Source: Chamaelirium japonicum
Taxonomy: Eukaryota; Streptophyta; Magnoliopsida; Liliales; Melanthiaceae
DNA length: 64,000 nucleotides
Direction: 5' to 3'
NCBI GenBank assembly: GCA_947650365.1
Contig: OX393555.1
Span: 78,125,995-78,189,994 of the forward strand
Under the pieces are notes generated by a model. It was not told where the DNA came from and did no database searches. It saw only the letters and a program-made list of their open reading frames with translations. Positions 1-11,599 of this stretch are shown here, one piece after another. A program made the translations under genes and the position numbers. Every line of letters starts with the position of its first letter. Position 1 is the stretch's first letter.

Positions 1-146
1 TGACATTCAAAGAAATTCAACTCAAGAGATTCAATTTTCAAACATCAAAAAGATCTTTTGATTATCAAAATTTGTCAAATACAATGATGAGCTGCTACAT
101 GTCAAGAGTTTACAAGTGAAAACAACAAAGAAAAGGTAGAAATACA

Positions 147-2961
147 TCAGGGCTTGGCTACACTTGGAACACGTGACTTCTCTCCTTCAGATCCGCCACG
201 AGGTTTGCTCGCAACCGAAGCTTTAGAAGATCGGACACTGCTGACATGTGCCCTGAGTGCCTCTGCCGCTTTCTCGGTCGTCTCTTTGTAACTCTTGCAT
301 TCAGACAATGCATGCTCCAATGCCTTCTTGGAAGTCTCCTCCCTGACAGTAAAAGCAGCATGTTGAGCAGCAAGTCGTTCTTTCAGCTCCTTGATCTCGT
401 TGGTACGACCACAGGACACGTCCTCAACCTTGGAGAGTCGATTCTTCAAGGATTCAAGTTCGTGACCCTGCGCTTCGCAACGGTCCTGCAGCCCCTTGAT
501 CTCCAGCTTCCCCTTGCGAAGATCCTCGATTTTGGCCTTGAGAGAGGTTTTCTTCGAAGTCAAGAGCTCCCTCAGCCTATCTCTCTCCTCGCTCACAGCC
601 TTCAGTTCGGCTGTCAAACGGCTTACCTCGGAGGCGGCCTCCCGCTCTCCTGCTTTCCTAGAGAGGGAGCTTGTGATTCTCAAAACTGCTGAGCTCTGTA
701 GGAGAATAGAGAGTTAGAATTATTCCGAAAGTACAACTCGAATGAAAGATCAAGCAGATGCACATACCACTACATCTAGCCGATCGAAGGCTTCTTCAAA
801 ATTCGCTTCCGGAATATTGCAAAGCTTCCGGATCACGCTGGTCGGGTGGTTGATGTCAACATCACCCAAGCTCTTCATCTTCGGAGTCGAGCCAACAGGC
901 GCACCTGCAAACAACACAAGAGATCAAAGTGTTAGAAAATTTTCAAATATTTTCAAGCTTCAAAGACAAGACAGCCAATCAAAACAAGTTAGTACAGATA
1001 CCTGAAGCCTCGACTTGAGGAGCCTTTCCCTTCCCACGGTCGGAGCTCTTACCCTTGGGGGTCGATTTCTCCTTGATAGGGGTTGGCTCTGGCAAGGGTT
1101 GGGGGGTAGCATCACCCACCCGGCTTCCTCTCTCCATGTGAGCAGGAGAGGGAACATCCCGAGGAGGTGAGGCTCCCCCTTCGTCTTCTCGCCCGCTCGA
1201 ATTATCGAGCCCTGCTACCATGGCTGCTACCTCCTCAGCCAGAGATCGTGAAGGGCGTGGGGGTTGTTCAACCTCCATACCCCCGCTTGTAGTTGCCATT
1301 TCGATACGAGGAACCTCTGGAGGTATCTGATCGAGGGGTGTGGGGTTGCTTCCAACCCCACCACTCCCCGATAACTTGATCTTGAAGCGTAGAGGGTTCT
1401 TTTTCAATTCCCCAAAGTGATAAGCAGGAATCACTTTGGGACCATCGCCCGTTGCGTCCATAACTTCCTCCATCTTGCGAGCCTTACCCTCGTCTATGAG
1501 GATAGGCTGCGAGTCTTCGTCAGCACCACCAGTGGGGGTGGGAGGAATTTCTTCCTCGCCACCCCCATGTCTTTGACCACCATCAATGGGGGTGGGAGGA
1601 ATCTCTTCCTCACCACCCCCATCTTCTTCATCTTCATCTTCATCATCACCATCTCCATTTCCTTCGCCGTTGCCGCTGCTGTCGTCGGAATCATTCTCAT
1701 CACCATCATCTCCACCTTCCTCCTCTCTCTCTACTTCCTCTTCTTCTTCCCCCTTTGTCTCTTCCTTTTTCTTCTCCTCCTTAACTAACACTTTCCTTTT
1801 CTTCTTTGCTGGGCCCTTCGGAATCACCAGTTTCTCCTCCGAAGGCAAGCTGCGCCTAGCTCCGTAAGCCTTCTTCTCGAAACGAAGCTTTCTAACAATC
1901 TTTCCTGACTGAGGGTCCTCCTCGTAATCCGAGTAGATAACCTCATTATCTTCATAACGAAGCTTCGATCGGTGGAGGAGGTTGGCATTGCCATATCGAA
2001 CTGGGCAGTTCGAGAACTGCTTCCAAGACCGAGTCCCACAGGTCAACTCGAGAAAGAGGTTATCAACGGCCCCCACCTGCTCCGGAGGCCACGCAAGAGC
2101 TCCTCCTGCACAGAACATATATGTCTCTTCATGCACCTTGTATCGGGGAACCTCGGGAACAGACATTGGAGTCCAGGCACCCGACACCGACAGCGGCCAG
2201 TCAGTATAGAGTTTGTCAGAGCCAATGGTATCGATGATCGGGCGCAGGGCAGAGACACCCGTCAGATAGTAGAATGGGCTATCTTTCCTCCAGGCCCATC
2301 GGTTGTGATAGAAGAAATATCCAAACTCTATCCGAGCTTCTTCACCTTCGGGAAGGCTGGAATAGCATTCCCTCAGCTTCTTCTGGAAGTCCGACTCTAC
2401 GCGATAGAAAGCGTAGATGATCCTCCAGGAGTTTCCAGTCACCTGCCCGGGACAGAGACCAGAGATGTTCAGTAACCTCGCAGCGAAGGGAGGCAGTGGA
2501 AGGCGCAGTCCGCAGTTGAGCTGGCCGATCGTGACGATAGTTCCCATTACTTGCTCCTTGCTCGCGTACGAGACAAAGATTGTCCGCCTGTCAATGCCAA
2601 AAGCTGACAGAACTCCCGGAAGCGCTGGCCGGGCCTTCCCCTCAGTAAAGCATGCTAGCAGCTTCTGCAGTTTCTCCCTCTTCACGTCTGTGAGTTTGCC
2701 ACCCATGTTGTACCCGAATTCTGGTTCCACCGACAGAGGTAGCTGAGGGCGGAGGACAAACTTTGCCATGGGTATCTGCTCTGGCCTTGACGGTGCAGAA
2801 GCGAATCCCACTCCTTGGTGCCTCTTGCCCAACTGGCCAAGTTCGATTAATTCAGCCTTGCCTTTGCCTCGACCCTTCGGAGTGGAAGAAACTTCGACAA
2901 CTTCCTTGCCCTTCATCTTGGAAGGAACTGCACTCTTCTTCGAACTACCCGAAGACGCCAT
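147..2961 (-). CDS. Antisense additional gene (aORF) of Tat element, copy 1; Transposase_28-like protein with acidic region and coiled coil
   Basis: Function unknown. The main exon runs from an ATG at 2961 (protein begins MASSGSSKK) to about 1002. Two short introns with GT-AG ends lie at about 1001-905 and 767-696, and the last exon ends at 147. Order in the protein: a basic low-complexity N-terminus; a conserved region with MGTIVTIGQLNCGLRLPLPP and a SWRIIYAFYRVES block that resembles PF04195 (Transposase_28, 'putative gypsy type transposon'); a long Glu/Asp stretch near residues 410-480 following Lys-rich segments that could act in nuclear import; and a C-terminal exon that reads as a heptad-rich coiled coil. 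It is antisense to its host element and has its own TATA box. The copy looks whole by eye. Family assignment is by remembered pattern, not by search. Confidence 0.7.
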
Positions 2962-3077
2962 TCGATCGATCAAAAAAAGACAAAGAACAAGAGAACAGAG
3001 AAAGAAAGATCAGAAGCTCAGGCTCAGGACTTCGAAAAATTTCTGAAAGCGTGAGGCGAAAATGACAGCGAGAAAAA

Positions 3078-3086
3078 GCTTATAAA
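3078..3086 (-). promoter_or_regulatory. TATA box of aORF copy 1
   Basis: On the - strand the sequence reads TTTATAAGC, about 118 bases before the ATG at 2961. The same spacing (105-120 bases) and a similar C/G-rich then TTTATA context precede copies 2 and 3, which supports a real promoter independent of the LTR. Confidence 0.6.
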
Positions 3087-3419
3087 CCCGGGGTAAAACA
3101 GGCACGCAAATCGAGAAGACACTTGTCTTCACTATATCAAATCGCGTGTTTTTGTAGGTACACGTGGCATCCATCCGTAGCAAGCGCAAAACCAGGCGAA
3201 CAGTCGCGACCAGGCGAAACGTCAGACCACAGGTCCAAGCAAACCACCGGTCCAAGTAGACCGAACCGCCGGTTCATAGAAACCATCCAAGACAAACCAA
3301 AGATGCCAAAACAGAAAAATTGAACTCCATCGATATTTCAAGACTCTACCAAAGATCAAAGGATGAGAACGAGCTATACTACTTCCTCAAAAATACAGGT
3401 TCAAGACTTCAAACCTTGA
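3087..3419. other. Upstream region of aORF copy 1 promoter; no gene seen
   Basis: About 330 bases between the antisense gene's TATA box and the tandem array. It holds short dispersed CGGT/GGTC repeats (3180-3290) but no coding sequence I can support. Confidence 0.4.
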
Positions 3420-4755
3420 CCGGCTGATTTTAGCCAATCGGTCAAACTTGACCGATCGGCCAAAATCAACCGATCGGTCGATTTTCTACTGGATCTGGCA
3501 AAAAACGAGGTTTTTTGTCGATCACCCAAACCTTGACCGGCTGATTTTAGCCGATCGGTCAAACTTGACCGATCAGCCAAAATCAACCGATCAGTCGATT
3601 TTCTACTGGATCTGGCAAAAAACTAAGGTTTTTTGCCGATCACCCAAACCTTGACCGGCTGATTTTAGCCGATCGGTCAAACTTGACCGATCGGCCAAAA
3701 TCAACCGATCGGTCGATTTTCTACTGGATCTGGCAAAAAATGAGGTTTTTTGCCGATCACCCAAACCTTGACCGGCTGATTTTAGCCGATCGGTCAAACT
3801 TGACCGATCAGCCAAAATCAACTGACCAGTCGATTTTCTACTGGATCTGGCAAAAAACTAAGGTTTTTTGCCGATCACCCAAACCTTGACCGGCTGATTT
3901 TAGCCGATCGGTCAAACTTGACCGATCGGCCAAAATCAACCGATCGGTCGATTTTCTACTGGATCTGGCAAAAAACGAGGTTTTTTGCCGATCGCCCAAA
4001 CCTTGACCGGCTGATTTTAGCCGATCGGTCAAACTTGACCGATCAGCCAAAATCAACCGATCAGTCGATTTTCTACTGGATCTGGCAAAAAACCGAGGTT
4101 TTTTGCCGATCACCCAAACATTGACCGGCTAATTTTAGCTGATCGGTCAAACTTGACCGATCGGCCAAAATCAACCGATCGGTCGATTTTCTACTGGATC
4201 TGGCAAAAAACGAGGTTTTTTGTCGATCACCCAAACCTTGACCGGCTGATTTTAGCCGATCAGTCAAACTTGACCGATCGGCCAAAATCAACCGATCGGT
4301 CGATTTTCTACTGGATCTGGCAAAAAACGAGGTTTTTTGCCGATCACCCAAACCTTGACCGGCTGATTTTAGCCGATCGGTCAAACTTGACCGATCAGCC
4401 AAAATCAACCGATCAGTCGATTTTCTACTGGATCCGGCAAAAAACTAAGGTTTTTTGCCGATCACCCAAACCTTAACCGGCTGATTTTAGCCGATCGGTC
4501 AAACTTTACCGATCGGCCAAAATCAACCGATCGGTCGATTTTCTACTGGATCTGGCAAAAAACAAGGTTTTTTGCCGATCACCCAAACCTTGACCGGCTG
4601 ATTTTAGCCGATCGGTCAAACCTGACCGATCGGCCAAAATCAACCGATCGGTCGATTTTCTTCTGGATCGGTCAAAAAACCATGATTTTTGACCGATCAC
4701 CCAATCCTTGACCTGTTGAAATTGACCGATCAGTCAAAATTGACCGATCAGTCTT
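3420..4755. repeat. 117/118-bp tandem array with paired TTGACC palindromes, about 11 units
   Basis: The anchor CTGGATCTGG recurs at 3489, 3606, 3724, 3841, 3959, 4076, 4194 and 4311, so the period alternates 117 and 118. Units also mostly alternate between a CCGATCGGTCGA and a CCGATCAGTCGA version, which makes a dimeric higher-order repeat of about 235 bp. Each unit contains CCGATCGGTCAA, two bases, then TTGACCGATCGG (12-base inverted arms), plus a further CCTTGACCGG. The last unit decays near 4680-4755. It lies just before, or forms the start of, the 3' LTR. Confidence 0.9.
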
Positions 4756-4789
4756 TTTTATATACTAATATTTCGACGAGCTTCTTCGT

Positions 4790-5550
4790 GCCTTTTGAGA
4801 CAGGGGGTTGCTGTTTTTGCACCAAATCCAAGCCAGCCAGAACGAACTCTAGCTAACTTGGAGGGGGTAACTATGGGTGCAAATTTTGGTAAGAAGGTTG
4901 CCAACCACGGGACCCACCGGCCCTGCCTGGTGGGCCCCCGGAGACTACCACGGGACCCACCGGCCCTGCCTGGTGGGCCCCCGGAGACTACCACAGGACC
5001 CACCGGCCCTGCCTGGTGGGCCCCCGGAGACCGCAGCGGGACCCACCGGCCCTGCCTGGTGGGCCCCCGAAGGCTTTCAAGGGATCCATCGACCCTGCCT
5101 GTAGGATCCCCAGATACGGCAGCAGAAACCGCCATTTACCACCAGAGAATCCTATAAATAGCAGAGCCTTCGAATGTAAAAGGATCGAACTCTCAGTTCT
5201 AAAAACCAGAGCTCTGGGATTTCCAACTTCCCATCTACCATTTCTCTTTGATCTTCTTCTCTCCTTCGAAGAGATCAGAGTGTTTCTAGTGATACTCGGC
5301 CTGTCGAGATCACTTCGACATAAGTGTTAGTGAATTCGGGTTGCTCCCTATAGCACGGAGACGTAGGCTTCGGCTGAACTCCGAGATCACCTCTCGTGTC
5401 TACTCTCTGATTGCATATCTCTTTCTATTGACATATCAAAAGGCTTCAACTTCAATCAACAGATCGACCAACGATCTCCGACGTCAACTTCCACTTCAAT
5501 TGACTGGTGCTGCGAAAGTCTTTGGGTCAGCACGGAGATTTTCCCCCACA
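4790..5550 (+). mobile_element. Tat element 1 LTR (3' LTR), approximate left end
   Basis: The right end is CCCCCACA at 5550. It contains a GC-rich 43-bp minisatellite (about 4905-5105, unit with GACCCACCGGCCCTGCCTGG), a TATA box at 5153, and the R/U5 block shared by all Tat LTRs in the window. The true left end is not clear; the LTR may include the 117-bp array. The 43-bp units lie in U3 just upstream of the TATA box. Confidence 0.7.
5153..5160 (+). promoter_or_regulatory. LTR TATA box
   Basis: TATAAATA followed by GCAGAGCC. The same CTATAAATAGCAGA context is found in LTR A (15380-15387, - strand), LTR B (16341-16348, - strand) and the element 3 LTR (46179-46186, +), marking the retrotransposon promoter. 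Confidence 0.7.
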
Positions 5551-5603
5551 AGTCTGGTGGTGCCAGGTGTTGCATAGAGTTTCCCGCCAAAACTTTTCGG
5601 AAT

Positions 5604-5611
5604 TTATAAGT
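5604..5611 (+). promoter_or_regulatory. TATA box of aORF copy 2
   Basis: TTTATAAG, 118 bases before the ATG at 5722, the same spacing as in copy 1. It is preceded by TTTCCCGCCAAAA, which matches the TTTTCCCGCCATG that precedes the TATA of copy 3 on the - strand near 19505. Confidence 0.6.
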
Positions 5612-5721
5612 ATCGTCTCACAGTTCATTTTTCGCTGACGCTATCAAAAAATTTTCAGAGTAATCTTCTTTTGCACCTGAGTCCTTTACTCTCTGCTTCT
5701 TTCATTTCCCGTTCGGTTGCA

Positions 5722-8464
5722 ATGGCATCTGCTAGCTAGCTGCACCAAGAACATTGTCCCCTTGAAGATGAGGCAGTCCAAGGACAAGGCTACTACTGAG
5801 CCGTCTCCGCCGAAGGTTGCTGGCAAGGGCAAGGGCAAAGACAACCTTGGTGTCTTGGGAAAAAGGCACGTTGGCATGGGGTTCGCTTCCGCACCCTCTA
5901 AGCCAGAGGTTATCACCAAAGCTGGATTTGTCTTGGGGCCTATAAGGCCATTGGCTGAGGAGATCGTCTTCGACTACGGCATCGGTAAGAAGGTCACCAA
6001 TGTGAAGAGGGAAAAATGGGAAAAGCTGCTCTCATTCTTCACCGAAGGTATCCATCGTCCTGCCTTCGCCGGAGTGCAAGCGGCCTTCGGCATCGACAAC
6101 CGATCTGTCTATACCGAGGTGGCCAGCAAGGAGAAGATCATGGGCACCATAGTGACGATCGGAAAACTCAACTGCGGGTTGCATCTACCACTTTTGTTGT
6201 TCGCGGAAAGACTGCTGAACACGTTTGTGCTTTGCCCCGGACAGTTGACTGGAAATGCATGGAGAATCATCTATGCCTTTTGCCGGGTAGAGTCCAACCA
6301 TCAGGAGAAGCTGAGAGCCTGCTACTCCAGCATTCCGGAGTGTGAGCAAGCCCGGATCGAGCTGGGATACTTCTTCTTCCACTACAAGTGGGTATCGAGG
6401 AAGGATAGCCCTTTTTTCAATCTGCTTGGTGTTTATGCCTTCCGCCCCATCATCGACACAGTCCCATCGGACAAGCTCTACACCGATTGGCCCATCTCTG
6501 TGTCAGGAACATGGACTCCTTTTCCTATGCTAGAGACTCCTCGAACCCAGGTGCATAAGGAGGTGGGGAGATATGCCCCAAGGGGTGAGCTTTGTTGGCC
6601 TTCCGATCGGGTGGGGGCGATCGACAACTTGTTCTTGGAGTTGACCTGCGGGACAAGGTCATGGAAGCAGTTCTCAGACTGCCCGGTCCGCCACGACATT
6701 GCCAACCTGATGCATCGTCTGCCAGTGAGGTACGAAGACAACGACACTCTATACTCCGATTATGAGGAGGACCTCGACACCGGTAGGATCGTACGATATG
6801 TCCGGATCGAGAAGAAGGTGTACGATAAGAGAAAGCACACCGTGCCAGGCGAGGAAAGGCTGGTTGTGCCCATGAGGGGTCAAGTTAAAAGGAGAAAGGT
6901 GGAGAAGGTAGTGAAGGAGGAGAAGACAAAAAAGGAGAAGAAAGAAAAAGAAGATGAGGAAGAAGAAGAAGAAGAAGAAGGCGAAGGAGGAGGGGAGGAG
7001 AGTGGAGAAGAGGAAGAGGAAGAGGAAGAGGAAGAAGAGGAGGAAGAGGAAGAGAGCGAGGAGATAGAGGGAGGTGGAAGTGAAGGGGAGGGGGCACAGG
7101 GTCGAGATGATGTGCCCCCAACTTCACTTGGAGCTGACAAAGTACCTCCAATCGATGAGGCTAAGTCCCGTCGAATGGAGGATGATATTCATACGATAGA
7201 CGACGGCACAAAGGCGCTGATCGTCTATCGCTTTGACACTATAAAGCGCCACACACACATCAAAGTCAAATACTATGGAAGTGACGTTGTCTACGACGCA
7301 GTGCCGATCACTCAGGTGCCGCCTGAAAGTCTTCACTAAGGTGAAGCATCTGAGAGTGGGATAGTTGAGGCCGAGAGGCGGAGGCTGGCTCCTCGGGATG
7401 ATGCTGCCAAGGTGGCAGCTGAAGTCATGGCCCTGATATTGACGTTGCGGTCGATAGAAGATGTTCACGGTGAGGGGAGAGATTTGTCTCCCCCCGAAGT
7501 CCCCAAAGTCGCTCCTTCTGAGCCCAAGGGAGATGAGGGGCGGGAGAAGGTGCCTGAACAAGGCTCTATTCCTGTCCCGGCTATCAAAGTCCTTACTCCC
7601 AAGGGGAAAGGAGCCGATCGGCGGAAGGTATCTGCCCAACCCCGACATGATGTCTCTGCTGGCTGGAGTAAGTTTCTCCTCTTAGCTTTCTTCTGTCTTG
7701 ATTGAATGTTGGATATGTCTTGACTTTGAACTTCTTGCTTGCAGGTACTCTAGGTGCTCCTGGTGGTACGCAGTCAACGATGAGAGAGTTGGGTGCGGTT
7801 GATATCAATCACCCAAAGGGCGTGTTGAGGAAGCTTTGCAACCTTCCTGATGGGACCCTCGAGGAAGCCTCTGACAGGCTCGATGTGATAGTGAGTAGCC
7901 TCTAGCATTATCTTGAGTTGTAGTATCTTTCTCTGATTTGTCTAACTTGTTTTTGTTTCCATGCAGGTGTCTGTTGTGCTGAAGATAAACAGCCAGCTAT
8001 ACAAGAAAGCCAGGGAGAAGGAAGCTTCCGCAGAAATAATGCGCCCGAATGCCCTCTTGGAGGAGGCTAATGGCGAGAGGGAGAAGTTGGCAGCAGCTTT
8101 GTCTTCAAGTCAAGAGCTTGCCCGCAATGAGGAGTACATGAGGAAGAATTTGGAGGCCTCTTATGCGAGCTTGGATAAGGAACACCACGACCTCAAGAAT
8201 AGATTCTTCAAAGTGGAGACTCTTACCGTCCAGCGAATTGAAGAAAATAAGAAGTTGAAGGCAGATCTTGCGGCCAAGGAGGAGGCCCACATGCTAGAAG
8301 TTGAACAGCTCAACGTTGATTTGGAAAGTTACAAATCAACAGCGGAAAAAGCCATGGAAGCCCTCAGAATGGTTTCAGGCAGAGGTGCTCAGTCTTCTAA
8401 GGCGTCGGTCGCCAGCAAGACTCGTGGAGATAGATCTAGGGCATCTAGTGTCGAGAAGCCTTGA
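5722..8464 (+). pseudogene. Antisense additional gene (aORF) of Tat element, copy 2
   Basis: Homologue of copy 1, antisense to the gag-pol of element 2. The conserved core (MGTIVTIGKLNCGLHLPLLL, then AWRIIYAFCRVES) and the segment ending TDWPISVSGTWTP are about 70% identical to copy 1 by eye. A very long Glu-rich run lies at about 6890-7070. Two GT-AG introns are visible: 7668-7744 (opens GTAAGTTTC, closes TTGCTTGCAG) and 7891-7966 (opens GTGAGTAGCC, closes CCATGCAG). The middle exon encodes a well-conserved LGAVDINHPKGVLRKLCNLP segment. The last exon (7967-8464) is a coiled coil. The copy looks broken, with about two or three breaks. Function unknown; Transposase_28-like by pattern. Confidence 0.7.
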
Positions 8465-8599
8465 TGTATCTTGACGTTGTACTTGCATTTTGTATGGAAT
8501 GAAATACTTCTTGTTTTGAATGTCATCCCTATCTTTTTGCTGAATGTAATCTTTATCTTTCTGCTGAATGTTGTGAATGGGATGTTTACTAGCTTGCAT
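8465..8599 (+). other. 3' flank of aORF copy 2
   Basis: T-rich sequence after the stop, with several TTGTTTTGAATGT-like stretches and a GAATGAAATA that could serve as a poor polyadenylation signal. No gene. Confidence 0.3.
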
Positions 8600-9095
8600 C
8601 GAGTGATTGAGAGTGTAAGGGGTTGTGTCGCAACACAAACACCCAAACATTAGTCGATAAGTCAATTAAGTATTGTGCTGTCTCACAATACTTGAATTAT
8701 ATTTTTCTACCTGTAAGGGGTTGCGTCGCAACGCAAACACCCAAACATTATTTGATAAGTCAGTTAAGTATTGTGCTGTCTCACAACACTCAAACTATAT
8801 GTTTCTGCCTGTTTAGGGTTGTGTCGCAACACAAACACCCAAACATTACTCGATTAGCCAGTTTAAGCGTTATGATGTCTCACAACGCTTGAACCATATA
8901 TTTCTGCCTGTTAGGGGTTGTGTTGAAACACAAACACCCAACATTATTCGATTATTCAGTTTAAGTGTTGTGCTGTCCCACAACACTTGAACTATATGTT
9001 CTTGCCAGTCAGGGGTTGTGTCGCAACACAAACACCCCAAACTATTAGTTGAATAGTCAGTTTAAGCATTGTGCTATCTCATAATGCTTGAACTA
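8600..9095. repeat. 98-bp tandem repeat with palindromic core, 5 units, between convergent genes
   Basis: The core GGGGTTGTGTCGCAACACAA recurs at about 8619, 8717, 8815, 8914 and 9012. TTGTGTCGCAACACAA can fold on itself, and each unit has a second pair of GTTGTGCTGTCTCACAAC type. The block lies exactly between the 3' end of the aORF (+) and the 3' end of pol (-, 9171). A related block follows aORF copy 3 at 16930-17110. Confidence 0.85.
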
Positions 9096-9170
9096 TAGGT
9101 TATTGAGTTAGTTCATTGAATTGAAATAGACAAGATTGAGATCAATACATACATTCATTCAAAACATGAT

Positions 9171-10683
9171 TTACATCAAGGGTAGAATATTTTGAGATAC
9201 TTGGCATTCCAAGCTCTTGGTAGCCTATCTCCTTCAGGCGAAATTAGGCGATAGGACCCTTTGCCTCCAACTGATTCAATGATATAAGATCCTTCCCAGT
9301 TGGGAGCTAGTTTTCCACTATCGCACTCCCTTGTGTTTGAAAATACAGCTCTAAGGACTAGATCACTAATTTGGAACTGTCTTCTTCTAACTTTCTGATC
9401 GTAGGCTCACTTGATCTTCTGATGGTAATTAGCAAAGTGGAGGATTACCTGATCGCATATTTCTTTAGAGAAATCGAGGTCATCAGTCCGAAGTTCATCA
9501 TTAACCCCTTCTTCAATGGCTCTAGTCTTCGGAGTGTTGGAGATGGCCTCCGTTGGGAGAACTGCTTACGATCCGTAGGTTAGGCGAAAAGGAGAGAATC
9601 CAGTCGATCGTCTTGGAGTAGTTCGATAGCCCCACAAGACCTCTGGTAGGACCTTCTCCCACAATCCTTTCCTGTCACCTAGTTTCTTCTTGAGTAGACC
9701 AAGGATAGCTCTGTTAGAGGCTTCCGCTTGACCATTGTATTGAGGGTATCTTGGTTTTAAGTAGAACAGTTTGATACCGTGGTTTAGACAGAATCTCAGA
9801 ATTTATCGGAATCGAATTGAGCTCCATTGTCAGCAATTAGGACTTGGGGTGTGCCAAATCTTGAGAAGATGTTATGTCTAACGAACTTGATGACTTCATC
9901 GTCGGTTTCTCGAAAGAGTGGCACCGCTTCCACCCATTTGGTGAAGTAATATGTGTCCAGCAACAGATACTTCTTATTGCTTGGTGATGGTGAGAAATGA
10001 CCCAAGAAGTCCAACCCCCATTGGTGGAAGGGCTAGGGACTTGTTAATGGATGGAGTTTATCTGCAGTGAGATGGATAGCTCTAGCGTGTCGTTGACAAG
10101 GCTCGCACCTTTGAATGACCAGGTGGGCATCCTTTGTTATGGTTGGCCAGTAATAACCTTGAAGTTTCATCTTGGCTTCCAGAGATCTTCCACCTGAATG
10201 ATTTCCACAAGCCCCGGATTGAATGTTAGTTAGGATCGCCTTTGCTTGCCGGGGACCAACACATTTGAGCAGTATCTCACTGTGTGATCTGAAATAGAGA
10301 TCTATTTCTTGGAGACTATAGCATGGAAGTTTCCTTTGGAGTTTTCTGCCATGGATTGGATCTTCTGGCATTTTGCCTTCTTTGAAGAAGTCGAAGATTG
10401 GCTGTCTCCAATCTTTGAGTTCGTGTGCCATAGTGAGATTGAAGGTTGGCCGTCTCCAACCCTCATATCCTTCAATCATGACAACGATCTGTTGCTCGAT
10501 GGTAGCCTTGGACGAATCTTGATAGTCGATTTGAATTCGCCTTTCTCCGAGCGAGTCTCCGAGCACCAAAGCAGCATTAGCTAGGGTATCTGCCTCTCGA
10601 TTTTCTACTCTTAGGATTTGGATGAATTCAGTGCCAGCGAAACGTTGTTGGTGATGTCGCACCAGAGCTAGATAATGCTGCAT
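9171..10683 (-). mobile_element. Tat element 2 integrase region and C-terminus of pol
   Basis: Recognisable parts in - strand order: a zinc-binding segment with CEPCQRHA (about 10105), the core with YYFTKWVEAVPLF and FGTPQVLIADNGAQFD (about 9800-9960), and the typical Tat pol tail ending WNAKYLKIFYP before a stop at 9171-9173. It would insert the DNA copy into the host genome. Fossil; the reading frame is interrupted. Confidence 0.8.
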
Positions 10684-10739
10684 CTTTTTTTCTCACGCTG
10701 TGTACTCTCCATTAATCTGTCTAACTATTAGTTGGGAGT

Positions 10740-11562
10740 CGCTGTAGATGGTGAGTTAATCTACCCCCAGGGATTCAGCAATCAATAATTCGGTAATGAG
10801 CGCCTCATACTCGACTTCGTTGTTGGTGGCATTAAACCCAAGGAGAATAACATTTTGAAGATGTTCAATCTCGGGAGATATTAAAACTATCCCAATTCCC
10901 GAACCGATAGCACCTGAAGCCCCATCAGTGTAGAGCTTCCATCGAGTTGACGAAGTAGTGGGAGTTTCAAGGCTTGGATTGAGGGTCTTTGGAATAAGAT
11001 TAAATAGAGGCTCGTCACCGTCTTCTAGACGTATTTCAATGTCTTCCTCCCAAGTGATGAGATCCTCCACAGGGAAGTCGGCAAGGAAATCAGCAACTGC
11101 CTGCCCTTTGAGAGAAGTGTGAGGTACGAACTGAATACCAAGAGTACTCATCTCAATTACCCATTTTGTCATCCGACCCGCTCGACCTGCCTTATCGAGG
11201 ATGTCATTGAGTGGGAGCTCTGAGACAATCGTTATCGGGTGAGGGACGAAGTAGGGTCGAAGACGTCGTGATGCCGTAAGCAAGGCCAGTGTAACCTTCT
11301 CGATCTTCGAATAATGAGTCTCTACTGGAAGAAGGGTATGGCTGATGTAGCAGACTGGACATTCTGTGCCTTCTCTTCTGCTGGCCAAGACTACACTGAT
11401 AGCTTGATCGATAACGGCGAAATAGAGCCAAAGATCTTCCTTTGCAAGTAGAGCTACCAAGATAGGAGCTTGCATGAGATAGTTCTTGATGCCCTGGAAG
11501 GCTTGTTCGCAAGTTGGACTCCATCCGGAGGTGTCTGCCTTCCGTAATTTGTCGAAGAGCAA
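10740..11562 (-). mobile_element. Tat element 2 RNase H and second (archaeal-type) RNase H
   Basis: The first RNase H/connection part contains CEQAFQGIKNYLMQAPIL and YISHTLLPVETHYSKIEK. It is followed by a second RNase H with YTDGASGAIGSGIGIVLISP and ATNNEVEYEALI. The tandem arrangement of the usual RH plus aRH is the diagnostic feature of the Tat lineage among plant Ty3/gypsy elements. Confidence 0.85.
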
Positions 11563-11599
11563 CTATTGAAAGATTTGGAGATGAACCGGTTGAGAGCAA

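Larger units (their letters stand above)
1..5550 (+). mobile_element. Tat-lineage Ty3/gypsy retrotransposon, element 1 (3' part only)
   Basis: The order is: antisense additional gene (147-2961), its promoter, a tandem array, then an LTR in + orientation ending in CCCCCACA at 5550. This is the 3' half of a Tat-lineage element as known from maize Grande and the Retand group, where an extra ORF lies antisense between pol and the 3' LTR. The gag-pol part would lie left of the window. The LTR shares its R/U5 block (GCACGGAGACGTAGGCTTCG, about 5354) with the other Tat LTRs here. Lineage is inferred from element 2, whose pol is readable. The first 146 bases are AT-rich 3' flank of the antisense gene and show nothing else. 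Confidence 0.7.

Noticed and set aside
1586-1867. Serine-rich reading frame on the + strand (and similar ones opposite 6880-7150)
   Set aside because: Shadow of the Glu-rich part of the antisense genes; low complexity only.
3401-4700. Reading frames with repeated DRPKST/LILADRS peptides in both directions
   Set aside because: Produced by the 117/118-bp tandem repeat; no start context or homology.
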